DNA of 64,000 nt from Vibrio jasicida CAIM 1864 = LMG 25398 (GTDB taxonomy: Bacteria > Pseudomonadota > Gammaproteobacteria > Enterobacterales > Vibrionaceae): assembly GCF_000400365.1 (NCBI RefSeq), contig NZ_BAOG01000039.1:1-64000 (forward strand), in the 5' to 3' direction. The notes below the pieces were generated by a model. The model ran no database searches and was not told where the DNA came from. It was given only the letters and a program-made list of their open reading frames with translations. The position numbers and the translations under genes are program-made. Positions 26,949 through 35,455 of the stretch are shown one piece after another (the first letter of the stretch is position 1; each line of letters opens with the position of its first letter).

Positions 26949-27788
26949 TTAAATAACGCCGAGTTCTCGTAGTCGTTCCATCAGGTAACTATGTGCTGTG
27001 TAACGTTCCGAAAGCACTGTATCAGGCTTTGGATGGAGGAATAACGGCAAAGAAATGCGGGAGTTCTCTTGACGACCACCCGTTGGGTTGATGACTCGGT
27101 GTGTCGTTGATGGGAAGTAACCCCCTGACGCTTCTTGTAGCATGTCACCAATGTTGATGATCATATTACCAAAGTCACAAGGCACATCTAACCAATCACC
27201 TTCTTTGCTCTTAACTTGCAAGCCCGGCTCATTTGCCGCAGGCAGCACCGTGAGTAAGTTGATGTCTTCATGAGCCGCAGCGCGAATTGCTCCCGGTTCT
27301 TCTTCACCCGTCATTGGAGGGTAATGCAAAACGCGTAGCAATGTTTTGTCGCTATTGTTGATCATTTCAGACAGCGCAATAGAAAACTTCTCTTGAACCT
27401 CTTTCGGTGCGTACTCTTCTACCCAGCCAAGTAATTCTTGAGCAAATGCGTTCGCACGTTCGTAATACTCTAAGATTTCTTTTTCTAGCTGCACAGGGAT
27501 CTGACCCCATGGGTATACATGGAAGTACTCTTTGATGTCTTTTACGCTGTGGCCTTTCGCAACTTCAGAAACGGAAGGTGGAAAATAACCGTCTTGTGTT
27601 TCAACATTAAATTGGAAATCGTTTTTTTGCGCTGAGCTGAAAAACTCGTACCAGTTTTTGTAAATTGACTCGACCAGCTCTTGTGGGATTGGGTGGTTTT
27701 TTAATACACCGAACCCAGTTTCACGTAGTGAGGTGACGAACTGTTGAGCAGCATCGTCAGCAAGATAATCGACAGTTTCCAGTTTCAT
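26949..27788 (-). CDS. Isopenicillin N synthase-like 2-oxoglutarate/Fe(II) oxygenase
   Basis: A 279-residue non-heme iron dioxygenase. The DIOX_N-like start (LRETGFGVLKNHPIP) is followed by the double-stranded beta-helix core. Iron ligands appear as the HxD pair in AAHEDINLL and the distal His in STTHRVINP, and the 2-oxoglutarate-binding RxS is in SRISLPLF. The substrate is unknown. The 2-oxoglutarate site is intact, suggesting 2-oxoglutarate use, unlike isopenicillin N synthase itself. It is soluble, monocistronic and flanked by its own terminator. About 220 bases separate it from the divergent YjdF-like gene. Confidence 0.85.
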   Translation of the reverse strand: MKLETVDYLADDAAQQFVTSLRETGFGVLKNHPIPQELVESIYKNWYEFFSSAQKNDFQFNVETQDGYFPPSVSEVAKGHSVKDIKEYFHVYPWGQIPVQLEKEILEYYERANAFAQELLGWVEEYAPKEVQEKFSIALSEMINNSDKTLLRVLHYPPMTGEEEPGAIRAAAHEDINLLTVLPAANEPGLQVKSKEGDWLDVPCDFGNMIINIGDMLQEASGGYFPSTTHRVINPTGGRQENSRISLPLFLHPKPDTVLSERYTAHSYLMERLRELGVI

Positions 27789-28010
27789 GACTCTACTTCT
27801 TTTTTATTAGACTGAGTCGTGAATTCTATGGATGGGCATGTTGTAAATCAAACTTTAATGAAATGTTTCCGCGCAAACGTTTTATTGTTGAGCAGTTTGC
27901 CAATATATCAACAAAAACAGTAATCATTATTTTGATAAAACAAACAATTGCACAGCGTTCAATTAAGTGTAATCATAACGTCAGTATTTAATTGAAGGAT
28001 CAATTTCTCT

Positions 28011-28607
28011 ATGAAGAATACTTCTACCTTATTGGGTTTAACCATTTTCTATGCCGTCGTATTTCTGTTTTCAGCGTTAGAGCCGAGCTCTCGAGCGGTG
28101 TGGTTTGCCGAAATCGTACCAGCCATTGGTATTCTCATCGCGATTTGGGCACTGTCTATTCGTTACCAATTCAGTAACACCGCTTACGTATTGATGTTCA
28201 TTTGGCTTTGCTTACATACCATTGGCGCAAAATACACGTTCGCAGAAGTCCCCTTTGACTGGTTTAACAATTTGATTGGATCTGAGCGCAACAACTTCGA
28301 CCGAGTCGCGCACTTTTCTATTGGCTTATACGCATACCCAATCGCTGAATATCTGATTAATAAAAAGAAAATCAGCGCAAGCTTCGCTTCTTGGTTTGCT
28401 TTGTTTGCAATCATGTCGTTAGCGGCTGGCTACGAGATCATTGAATGGTGGTACGCCGCGATTGCGGGTGGAGATGAAGGCATTGCCTTTCTGGGATCAC
28501 AGGGCGATATTTGGGATGCCCAGAAAGACATGTTGTGCGACACCATGGGTGCGATAGTTTCTTTGTTATTACTGACAACTCAACGTCGATTGGCGAAGCC
28601 ATTCTAA
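28011..28607 (+). CDS. yjdF: YjdF-like inner-membrane protein (DUF2238)
   Basis: A 198-residue integral membrane protein with about five to six predicted helices (near residues 5-22, 30-50, 58-75, 100-120, 125-150 and 170-190). The pattern DRVAHFSIGLYAYPIAE, YEIIEWW and GDIWDAQKDMLCDTMGA, rich in conserved charged residues, is typical of the DUF2238/YjdF family. Function unknown. Its last 39 bases overlap the cutA gene, which reads in the opposite direction, so the two transcripts are antisense at their 3' ends. No terminator is available between them. Confidence 0.85.
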   Translation: MKNTSTLLGLTIFYAVVFLFSALEPSSRAVWFAEIVPAIGILIAIWALSIRYQFSNTAYVLMFIWLCLHTIGAKYTFAEVPFDWFNNLIGSERNNFDRVAHFSIGLYAYPIAEYLINKKKISASFASWFALFAIMSLAAGYEIIEWWYAAIAGGDEGIAFLGSQGDIWDAQKDMLCDTMGAIVSLLLLTTQRRLAKPF

Positions 28608-28901
28608 ATACGGATTAAACCCTTCGACAATTGGGACCTGTACGATTTGAGCAACTTCATATTCGTGCAGGTCTTTTATTTTGTCTTCCACTAATGCATA
28701 CAAATCACGCCGCGTCTTAATCACCATGAGCCATTCGTTATCGCTGCAAATTTCCCCTTTCCACACATAATGACTTTCTATTGGCATAGTTTGAATGCAC
28801 GCAGCGAGTTTAGCCTCTAGTAGACCTTTGATAATTTCATCTCGGTTTTGTTGTGTACCCGCTGTACTCAGTACCATGCAGTAATCGTGTTGTTCGCTCA
28901 T
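28569..28901 (-). CDS. cutA: CutA1 divalent-cation tolerance protein
   Basis: A 110-residue cytoplasmic protein of the trimeric, PII-like CutA1 family, historically linked to copper tolerance; its true biochemical role is unsettled. Family motifs are STAG, LAACIQ, YVWKGEI and the C-terminal YEVAQIVQVPI plus YLEWL. The length is typical (about 110). It follows the zinc-ribbon gene by 9 bases on the minus strand and ends inside the convergent yjdF-like gene, overlapping it by 39 bases. Confidence 0.93.
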   Translation of the reverse strand: MSEQHDYCMVLSTAGTQQNRDEIIKGLLEAKLAACIQTMPIESHYVWKGEICSDNEWLMVIKTRRDLYALVEDKIKDLHEYEVAQIVQVPIVEGFNPYLEWLRQSTLSCQ

Positions 28902-28910
28902 AACTGACTC

Positions 28911-29162
28911 TTATTTCATCGTGACCTTACCGCCAATCATCTTGAAGGCGGGCGTTCCTCTTACCAACGTATCTCGTGCAAACTCTTGCTCGCAACCCGG
29001 ACAAACACAAGGCACTTTAGTGAAGTCTTCGACAATACGTTCTTTAAAACATTTGACCAAAGCACCCTTTCCTCCTTTACGGTATTTAAACAGCTGAGCT
29101 TTGCATTTTGCGCAGTATATTTCGACGGTTTTTGTCGGTTGTTTTTTATTCGGTTTCGCCAT
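28911..29162 (-). CDS. Small zinc-ribbon protein
   Basis: An 83-residue basic protein with six cysteines at positions 17, 20, 38, 52, 54 and 57 (CAKC, C, CVCPGC), suggesting one zinc ribbon. It has no membrane segment. I do not recognise a named family; a nucleic-acid-binding or metal role is possible but unproven. It overlaps the end of the SgrR-like gene by 17 bases and is followed 9 bases later by cutA, so the three probably share a transcript. Confidence 0.72.
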   Translation of the reverse strand: MAKPNKKQPTKTVEIYCAKCKAQLFKYRKGGKGALVKCFKERIVEDFTKVPCVCPGCEQEFARDTLVRGTPAFKMIGGKVTMK

Positions 29163-30852
29163 TTTTCTCTATTTCTGGTTTTACCCATACATTGCTAAAG
29201 TCGAACCAGCCTAGTGCGTTGCATTTGGCGTTTTGTAATGCGCCACTGTGGTCTTTGTTTACGCCAAGCCAGCAGTGGAACATCGGGATGACTTGGCAAC
29301 TTTTCACTAATTGTCGACCAAGCTCTCGTGCAGGAAAATCATTGTGTTGCCCTGCTCGCCACTGATCCACCAGCGTTGCCCATCTAGAAAAGTCGTACCC
29401 TGCGCTAAATTTATCGATATCACTGTAGTCTAGTAGCCAACCTGCTAGTGCGTCATTGCGATTTGTTGCAATGCCCATGGCTTTAATCCAAATATCCACT
29501 TCTTCTGGGGAAGGCGGCTGAGTATCATAGCGAATGAAATCTACATCGATACCATGCGGCTTTAACAGTGTTTTAATAGCCTTCCCGATGACCGGAAACA
29601 TTGGGTGTTTTTTCTGATAAGCAACACAAATCGTTTTCTCTTTTTGAGGCGCATCACCTCCCATTGTCGGCTTAAGATCTATCCAACCAGGTTTCAATCC
29701 AAATGCTTGAAGCACTCCGAGTTCGATGACCTTATCTTGTGGCACAAGAGAGTAAATTTGATAGCTGTTCAATACCTGACTTAGGAACTCTGCCCAACGT
29801 GGATCTTTCGCTATCCCTTTGTTTTTATTGAGTAGTAAAAAGGTACAGCCTGGGTCCAGTTCGACTTCGTCGGTGGAGGCTTGTTTGTCCATTTGTGGTT
29901 TTGATAAGCTTGGGTAAACCATCGAAGAGTACGCTTCATCAATCACCCAGACTTCGACTTGGTCAAGTAGCGGACGTAGTCCAAAATAACCGTCAAACGC
30001 TGTTAATATCAGTCGTTTGTCATCGTTTACTTTGACTTGAAATGGCCCTGTACCGACGGGTTTTCGATCAAACTCTTCTGAGCGAAGCGTCTTGGGAAGC
30101 AGGACTTTCGCCTGAGACTCACTCAACGCGAGGGGCAAATACTTATCAGGACGTACAAGATGGATGTCCACCGTCCACGGTTCTGGTGAAATCACTTTTT
30201 CTATATGAGAAAACAGATTCAAGCCACTCAATGCAGAAATGCTTTCAATAACACAGTCCGTCGTGAGCAACTCTCCATTATGGAAACGAACACCTCGGCG
30301 CAAATAAAAACGCCAATGGGTATCGGATAGCGCTTCCCAATAGTGCGCCAAATCCGGCTGCAGTTGTTCGTTGTCGTCGAGCTTAGTCAAACCGCTGAAT
30401 ACTTGTCGGGCAATATGTTGCTCAGACCGACGCATCGGTTTCTGAGGATTCAACATGGCTAATGGCCGATAGTAAGGCAAACGGACGACTTGCTCACCCT
30501 GACGGTGCTGCAAACCAAGGTAGCCTTGGATTACCTGAGTCAGTTTGGCGGCATCATTGTCTAACGCTTCTAAAGCTTGCCCAATTTTTCCTTCATCAAG
30601 ATAACGACGAGCCAAGTTTTCACTCACGTCACTGCGATTACGTTTAAAGACAAGTTTAGAGAGTTTTCCTCGACCAGCGGCAGGATGCCACTCAATCCAC
30701 CCTTCTTCCTCTAATTTATTGAGAACGATTCGGGCATTACGTCGAGTACAAAAGAGCGCTTCGGTAATGTCTTCGAGTTGAACTTCCGTGTCATTACCAG
30801 AAAATTTTTCAAACAGTGTTTCGAATTGAACACGTAAACGAGGACTGCTCAT
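29146..30852 (-). CDS. sgrR: SgrR-family transcriptional regulator
   Basis: A 568-residue regulator. It combines an N-terminal winged-helix domain (about residues 1-115, with DITEALFCTRRNARIVLNKL) with a C-terminal solute-binding-protein-like domain (about 160-560, containing HWRFYLRRGVRFHNGELLTT). In E. coli, SgrR senses glucose-phosphate stress and activates the SgrS RNA. No SgrS-like RNA was recognised next to it here, so the regulon may differ. The symbol is given by family resemblance only. It overlaps the downstream zinc-ribbon gene by 17 bases. Confidence 0.85.
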   Translation of the reverse strand: MSSPRLRVQFETLFEKFSGNDTEVQLEDITEALFCTRRNARIVLNKLEEEGWIEWHPAAGRGKLSKLVFKRNRSDVSENLARRYLDEGKIGQALEALDNDAAKLTQVIQGYLGLQHRQGEQVVRLPYYRPLAMLNPQKPMRRSEQHIARQVFSGLTKLDDNEQLQPDLAHYWEALSDTHWRFYLRRGVRFHNGELLTTDCVIESISALSGLNLFSHIEKVISPEPWTVDIHLVRPDKYLPLALSESQAKVLLPKTLRSEEFDRKPVGTGPFQVKVNDDKRLILTAFDGYFGLRPLLDQVEVWVIDEAYSSMVYPSLSKPQMDKQASTDEVELDPGCTFLLLNKNKGIAKDPRWAEFLSQVLNSYQIYSLVPQDKVIELGVLQAFGLKPGWIDLKPTMGGDAPQKEKTICVAYQKKHPMFPVIGKAIKTLLKPHGIDVDFIRYDTQPPSPEEVDIWIKAMGIATNRNDALAGWLLDYSDIDKFSAGYDFSRWATLVDQWRAGQHNDFPARELGRQLVKSCQVIPMFHCWLGVNKDHSGALQNAKCNALGWFDFSNVWVKPEIEKNGETE

Positions 30853-30931
30853 AAAGAGGAAATTTTAGTTTTCATTGCGATAAACTAAGTTTCCTCATTT
30901 TTTGCAAAAAGTGCAAACCTCGGAAGTGAAA

Positions 30932-31165
30932 TTATTGAATGTCGATACCAATTTCTTGCGCTACTTGGCGTAATTGATCTTCATCGTCGAGTTTGATCGA
31001 CCATTTTGTTTCTGCGCCATGTGCTAACACCACATTCGCACCACGACCAAGCAATTGAATTGCATCAGTTTGGGCTTGCATCGTAACCATACCCGAACCG
31101 GTTAACTTGATGACAATTTCACGTTGGGTTGCGATGATCTTACCCAGAGAAAATTCGATAACCAT
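30932..31165 (-). CDS. DUF3389 family protein
   Basis: A 77-residue soluble protein that I recognise as the Vibrio-restricted DUF3389 family. It is rich in beta-strand-like segments (FSLGKIIATQREIVIKL, VVLAHGAETKWSIKL) and has no Cys or membrane helix. Function unknown. It lies 17 bases after the YdiI-like thioesterase gene on the same strand, so the two are likely co-transcribed. Confidence 0.7.
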   Translation of the reverse strand: MVIEFSLGKIIATQREIVIKLTGSGMVTMQAQTDAIQLLGRGANVVLAHGAETKWSIKLDDEDQLRQVAQEIGIDIQ

Positions 31166-31182
31166 GCCTTACCTTCGTTGAA

Positions 31183-31617
31183 TTATGCTGTCTTTTCTTT
31201 TTGATGTTTGACTGCAATGGTCAAACGACTGGTGCAAACCAAACGTTCTCGTTCGTCGGTAATATTGATCTGCCAAACTTGTGTAGATACGCCTAAATGC
31301 ACTGGTGTAGCCGTCCCAATAACGTAACCGCTTCTCATCGCACGCACATGGTTGGCATTAATGTCTAAGCCAACGCAGTAACTGCCTTCGCCCACACAGA
31401 AATTAGCGGCAAGTGAGCCTAACGTTTCTGCTAACACAACCGATGCACCACCATGAAGCATCCCTAATGGCTGATGAGTAAAGCTGCACACAGGCATGGT
31501 CGCGGTAAGCGAGTCGTCAGTGAAGTCGGTATAGACGATTTGCAGATGTTCCATCATGGTGTTCTTAGACGTAGCGTTAAGAACCTCCAAGCTCATTGGC
31601 TTTTTCCAAATACTCAT
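31183..31617 (-). CDS. menI: Hotdog-fold acyl-CoA thioesterase (YdiI/MenI-like)
   Basis: A 144-residue hotdog thioesterase. The sequence QPLGMLHGGASVVLAETLGS contains the catalytic HGG and glutamate typical of E. coli YdiI (MenI), and NANHVRAMRSGYVIG follows. YdiI hydrolyses 1,4-dihydroxy-2-naphthoyl-CoA in menaquinone synthesis; the paralogue EntH has similar motifs. Assignment to MenI rests on resemblance, so other aromatic or acyl-CoA substrates remain possible. The start ATG at 31617 begins MSIWKKPMSLEVLNA, matching the family start. It is followed by the DUF3389 gene. Confidence 0.85.
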   Translation of the reverse strand: MSIWKKPMSLEVLNATSKNTMMEHLQIVYTDFTDDSLTATMPVCSFTHQPLGMLHGGASVVLAETLGSLAANFCVGEGSYCVGLDINANHVRAMRSGYVIGTATPVHLGVSTQVWQINITDERERLVCTSRLTIAVKHQKEKTA

Positions 31618-31809
31618 GTTTTCGCTCTTATTCTAACCAGTTACAACCACTGGTAATCTCGATTTGAAGTGCCTCTAGGATAGTCCCGATCGTAACATCA
31701 CTTCAAGACGAAACACATCGTTCAACGTGATCAACATAATGGCTTAAAGTTTCTTTACTAAGCGTTATACTATTGGTACAAAACAGAAAATATTTATATG
31801 GACCCCACT

Positions 31810-32595
31810 ATGAGAACATGGATTAAAGCATCAGTGCTTTTCACTATAGCTGGCTTAACAGCGTGCAGTTCTTCCCCTACTGGCCGCAATCAGATTTTAA
31901 TGTTTTCTGATCAAGAAATGTCTTCACTTGGCGCAAAATCGTTTGATCAAATGAAGAAAGAGATCCCGATCAGCAAAGACAAGAAAACCAATGCATACGT
32001 TCAATGTGTTGCAAAACAAATCACTGATACCATTCCACCACAAGCTGGGTTTAAAGATTGGGAAGTGGTTGTCTTTGATAGTGACCAAGTGAACGCCTTT
32101 GCGTTACCCGGTGGCAAAATTGGCGTATACACAGGACTGTTGAAAGTCGCTAAAAACCAAGACCAACTAGCAACCGTTATTGGCCACGAGGTTGCTCACG
32201 TCCTAGCGGATCACAGTAACGAACGCCTCTCTCAAAGCCAACTCACCAACGCAGGGTTGTCCCTTGCTAATGTTGCAATCGGCGCCTCTGAATACAAGCA
32301 ATACCAGCAAATGACCATGGCGGCATTAGGTGTTGGTGTTCAGTATGGTGTGATTCTTCCTTATGGTAGAACTCAAGAGTCGGAAGCGGATATTGTTGGC
32401 CTTGGCTTTATGGCAAAGGCGGGATTCGACCCGAATCAGAGCGTCGATCTTTGGCAAAATATGGGCAAAGCCGGTGGTGCGCAACCACCTGAGTTCTTCT
32501 CAACCCACCCATCGCATAACACTCGTATCAGAGATTTGCAGGCCACCATTAAAACCTTGCCAGCTTCTACCGTGAAAGCTCCGAAGTGCGGGTAA
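31810..32595 (+). CDS. M48-family zinc metalloprotease, lipoprotein (LoiP-like)
   Basis: A 261-residue predicted lipoprotease. The signal peptide ends in the lipobox LTAC (Cys19), and the M48 zinc site is HEVAH at residues 126-130 with the third ligand in QESEADIVG. It resembles E. coli LoiP (YggG), an outer-membrane quality-control protease. The following GVQYGVILPYGR and FFSTHPSHNTRI segments are typical of the family. An upstream in-frame ATG at 31798 has no ribosome site. It has its own terminator and no co-directional partner. Confidence 0.9.
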   Translation: MRTWIKASVLFTIAGLTACSSSPTGRNQILMFSDQEMSSLGAKSFDQMKKEIPISKDKKTNAYVQCVAKQITDTIPPQAGFKDWEVVVFDSDQVNAFALPGGKIGVYTGLLKVAKNQDQLATVIGHEVAHVLADHSNERLSQSQLTNAGLSLANVAIGASEYKQYQQMTMAALGVGVQYGVILPYGRTQESEADIVGLGFMAKAGFDPNQSVDLWQNMGKAGGAQPPEFFSTHPSHNTRIRDLQATIKTLPASTVKAPKCG

Positions 32596-32653
32596 TTTAA
32601 TGTTTTAGGTTGTATTACGTAAAAATACATAATTAATCTAACACCAGAAACAC

Positions 32654-32693
32654 GAAAGCTCCGTTAGGCTAAAACCTACCGGAGCTTTCTTTT
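32654..32693 (+). terminator. Terminator of the M48 protease gene
   Basis: Long arms GAAAGCTCCG-TAGG / CCTA-CGGAGCTTTC with a short loop and a TTTTT run lie about 60 bases past the stop. It is shared with the convergent M50 gene, which it may also insulate. Confidence 0.8.
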
Positions 32694-32751
32694 TAGTTCT
32701 TGCCTTTATGGTCCCTGCTTCAGATGAGATTGGTCAGCTCGAGAGCGAAAA

Positions 32752-33834
32752 TTAGGTGCCCAGAATTTGCAATGGCAAACTGAGTAAGCTATCTCCTAAC
32801 CCAGCAAAGTACCAAATGATCGCCACAAAACCACCGACGGATACTAAGTACCATGCAAACGAGAACAGTTGGCCATAACGAGTTAACGGCAATAAGTGGC
32901 TATGATGTCGCGTTCGCCATTCCATTACCACTTCCAACATGCCCATCATTAATAGAAATCCTAATAACGTTAAACCAAACGTGTAACTGATATAGATTCC
33001 AAACAATGCTGCGAGAATACTACCGACAAGCCCGACCCAAGTATTCATTGAAAAGGTAATGCTTTTTAAGACGTGACCACCATCTAAAGGTAGAATCGGC
33101 AATAGGTTGAAAAGGTTTAACAGTGCATTAAACACTGCCAACCCTGCGAAGATCATTTCTCCAGTCATCCAGTAAAGAACGGTGAAAATGATACTAAGCA
33201 CCAAGCCAAAGAACGGCCCCATTATGGAAATAACCACGTCTTGCCATCGAGTATTTATCTTTTCATCACTCAGCGCTAAACCACCAAGAAACGGGATGAG
33301 ATAAATTCCTTTGGTCTTCATGCCGAAGTACTTCATCGCCTTAATGTGCCCGTATTCGTGAAAAACAAGACACGCCAACAATGCCAAAGCAAACTCAATG
33401 GAAAATAACCAGGAGTACGCTGCTAAACTTGCCGACGCAAGCGCAACCTTGATGACTTTCGCACTCTTCAGTGCTTTCATCCCCAGTGACACCATACCAA
33501 TTAAACTAAAACGCTTTTCGGTTGGCGGCGCTTCAACCGGTATCTGACGCTCAATGTCTTTTTCGTTTCTTGTCCCTTCGGTAACCAAAACATCGTCGAT
33601 AAACGCTTGATATTTGAAATCAAACGGTTGCCAATTTAGCTCACAGTCGAGTTGGCAAGATAAGATCTCTTCCGCTGAAGAAAGCTTAAATTGATGTGAG
33701 GTTTTGCCTGAATCATCCTCACTGGCATCAATTTGCGATACCAAAGTGTTATCCCAAAACAACTGCTGCCATCCAGCCATTGACCCTTCTAATCTCAATG
33801 GTCTCCCAAGAAATTCAATGTGTAGTAATTCCAC
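32752..33834 (-). CDS. Site-2-protease family membrane metalloprotease (M50)
   Basis: A 360-residue inner-membrane protein. A soluble N-terminal region of about 115 residues precedes several helices. The zinc-binding HEYGH lies near residue 160, and the second motif LPLDGGHVLK lies near residue 250. These are hallmarks of site-2 proteases, which cut within membranes. It has no PDZ domain, unlike RseP, so the substrate is unknown. The N-terminal domain begins MELLHIEFLGRPLRL and may be a beta-rich sensor. It is divergent from fadL across 357 bases. Confidence 0.85.
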   Translation of the reverse strand: MELLHIEFLGRPLRLEGSMAGWQQLFWDNTLVSQIDASEDDSGKTSHQFKLSSAEEILSCQLDCELNWQPFDFKYQAFIDDVLVTEGTRNEKDIERQIPVEAPPTEKRFSLIGMVSLGMKALKSAKVIKVALASASLAAYSWLFSIEFALALLACLVFHEYGHIKAMKYFGMKTKGIYLIPFLGGLALSDEKINTRWQDVVISIMGPFFGLVLSIIFTVLYWMTGEMIFAGLAVFNALLNLFNLLPILPLDGGHVLKSITFSMNTWVGLVGSILAALFGIYISYTFGLTLLGFLLMMGMLEVVMEWRTRHHSHLLPLTRYGQLFSFAWYLVSVGGFVAIIWYFAGLGDSLLSLPLQILGT

Positions 33835-34191
33835 GCTATTCCCAATGCGATAAACACGAAGTGCGGATTATGCCTGTAAAGGAATCGAACGAAAAGCATG
33901 TTAACAACTAGTGTTTGACTATCATTTAACCATCAGATTTACAAAAAAACTCTGGTCGTACCATTTGTTATAAAAATATCACCATAATACATGGCCTTAC
34001 TAAATGCCATTTGACCTATGCATCAAATTTAAAACGTAATATAGGTATGATCTTTGACAAGTTAATAAACATACAATTAACATTATCGTTACATCGCAGT
34101 TGTAATTCGAACCGACAACAGCTGGTGTAATCGCTACACAACAATTACAAAGACTTCGGTCTAACATAATGACACCCTAGGAGGGTCAAGG
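33835..34191. other. Intergenic region between M50 protease and fadL
   Basis: About 357 AT-rich bases without a gene. It contains a FadR-like palindrome at 33953-33963 and a TTGACA-like hexamer at 34054-34059 with a weak TAACAT 18 bases later. An AGGAGG ribosome site directly precedes fadL. Confidence 0.55.
33953..33963 (+). promoter_or_regulatory. Putative FadR operator upstream of fadL
   Basis: TGGTCGTACCA is a near-perfect palindrome matching the FadR core TGGTCNGACCA at 10 of 11 positions. It lies about 230 bases before fadL. FadR control of fadL is established in E. coli and V. cholerae, so the position is sensible. Confidence 0.6.
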
Positions 34192-35433
34192 ATGAACAAG
34201 AAGCACTGCTCTCTGCTTACAATTTCAATATTGTTTGCGTGTAATGCCCAATCGGCGGGCTTTCAGGTTGCTGAGCACTCGGCATCTGGTCTTGGTAGAG
34301 CATTTTCAGGTGAAGGCGCGGTTGCTGATAATGCAAGCGTATTAGCACGTAACCCAGCTGCGATGACACTTTTTAAAGAAGCTCAATTTTCAGGTGCACT
34401 GTCTATTGTCGACCCTGAAGTTAACGTCTACGACACTTACCATAAAGAGCACGCTGACGACGTGGCACCGCTACAAATCGTTCCAGCGGGTTACTACATC
34501 AGCCCAATCAATGATCAATGGGCTTGGGGTATTGGTATGTTCACTACCTATGGTGTTGCGACTGATTACCCAGATGATATCTCTGCCGGTGATATGGCGG
34601 GTGATACCTCCCTACTTTCCGTCAACCTAAACCCTAATATCGCTTATCGCATTAACGAGCAATTCAGCGTTGGTGGTGGTATTAACTTGGTATACGCACA
34701 CGCAGAGTTAACTCGCCACAAAGGTGCACTTGCTCCGCTATTTGGTCCTGACAGCAAGAAATCCGACAACCTCATTGGTATGGAAGGCGACACGTTTGCT
34801 TGGGGTTGGAACATTGGCGCTTTATACGAGCTGGATGAAAACAACCGCTTTGGCTTTGGTTACCGCTCTAAAGTAGACCTTGACTTTGATGAAGGTGAAT
34901 TCAGCAGCTATGACTCTGGTGTCGCCAACGCTGCAAAAGTAGATGGCCGTCTGCAAATTTCTCTTCCGTCTATTATCGAACTTTCTGCATTCCATCAGTT
35001 AAACGAAACGTGGGCGATCCACTACGGATGGCAACAAACGGACTGGAGCACATTTAAAGAATTAAAAGCAACCAGTAAAGATTGTGCTGGTGGTGTCTGC
35101 TTCTTCAAACCTGAAAAATACGAAGACAACAACCGTTACTCCTTCGGTGGTACATACACTCTGAACAACCAATGGACACTTCGCGCGGGTATCGCCTATG
35201 ACGAGCAAGCCGGTGAAGCCACATTGAGTATCCCTGATAGCGACCGTTTTTGGTACAGCGCAGGCGTGACTTATGCAATGAAAGAAAACCTAACCTTCGA
35301 TGCAGGTTTTGCTTTCGTCAAGAGTAAGTCTGGCTCGTTTACTGAAACCAACGCCGCGGATCAAGAGATCACATTTGATTCAGAAGGTACGGCCTACATC
35401 AGTGCTGTACAAATGAACTACACGTTCAAGTAA
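34192..35433 (+). CDS. fadL: Outer-membrane long-chain fatty acid transporter FadL
   Basis: A 413-residue beta-barrel that lets long-chain fatty acids cross the outer membrane. A signal peptide ends near NAQSA. The mature protein begins GFQVAEHSASGLGRAFSG, the N-terminal hatch typical of the FadL family, with the conserved NPAAM. It ends with an aromatic C-terminal strand (NYTFK). The gene is preceded by AGGAGG and followed 23 bases later by volA, so the two are an operon: the lipase releases fatty acids at the cell surface and FadL imports them. Vibrios often carry several FadL paralogues, so this is one of them. Confidence 0.93.
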   Translation: MNKKHCSLLTISILFACNAQSAGFQVAEHSASGLGRAFSGEGAVADNASVLARNPAAMTLFKEAQFSGALSIVDPEVNVYDTYHKEHADDVAPLQIVPAGYYISPINDQWAWGIGMFTTYGVATDYPDDISAGDMAGDTSLLSVNLNPNIAYRINEQFSVGGGINLVYAHAELTRHKGALAPLFGPDSKKSDNLIGMEGDTFAWGWNIGALYELDENNRFGFGYRSKVDLDFDEGEFSSYDSGVANAAKVDGRLQISLPSIIELSAFHQLNETWAIHYGWQQTDWSTFKELKATSKDCAGGVCFFKPEKYEDNNRYSFGGTYTLNNQWTLRAGIAYDEQAGEATLSIPDSDRFWYSAGVTYAMKENLTFDAGFAFVKSKSGSFTETNAADQEITFDSEGTAYISAVQMNYTFK

Positions 35434-35455
35434 TTAGGATTAACGGAGTAAACCA

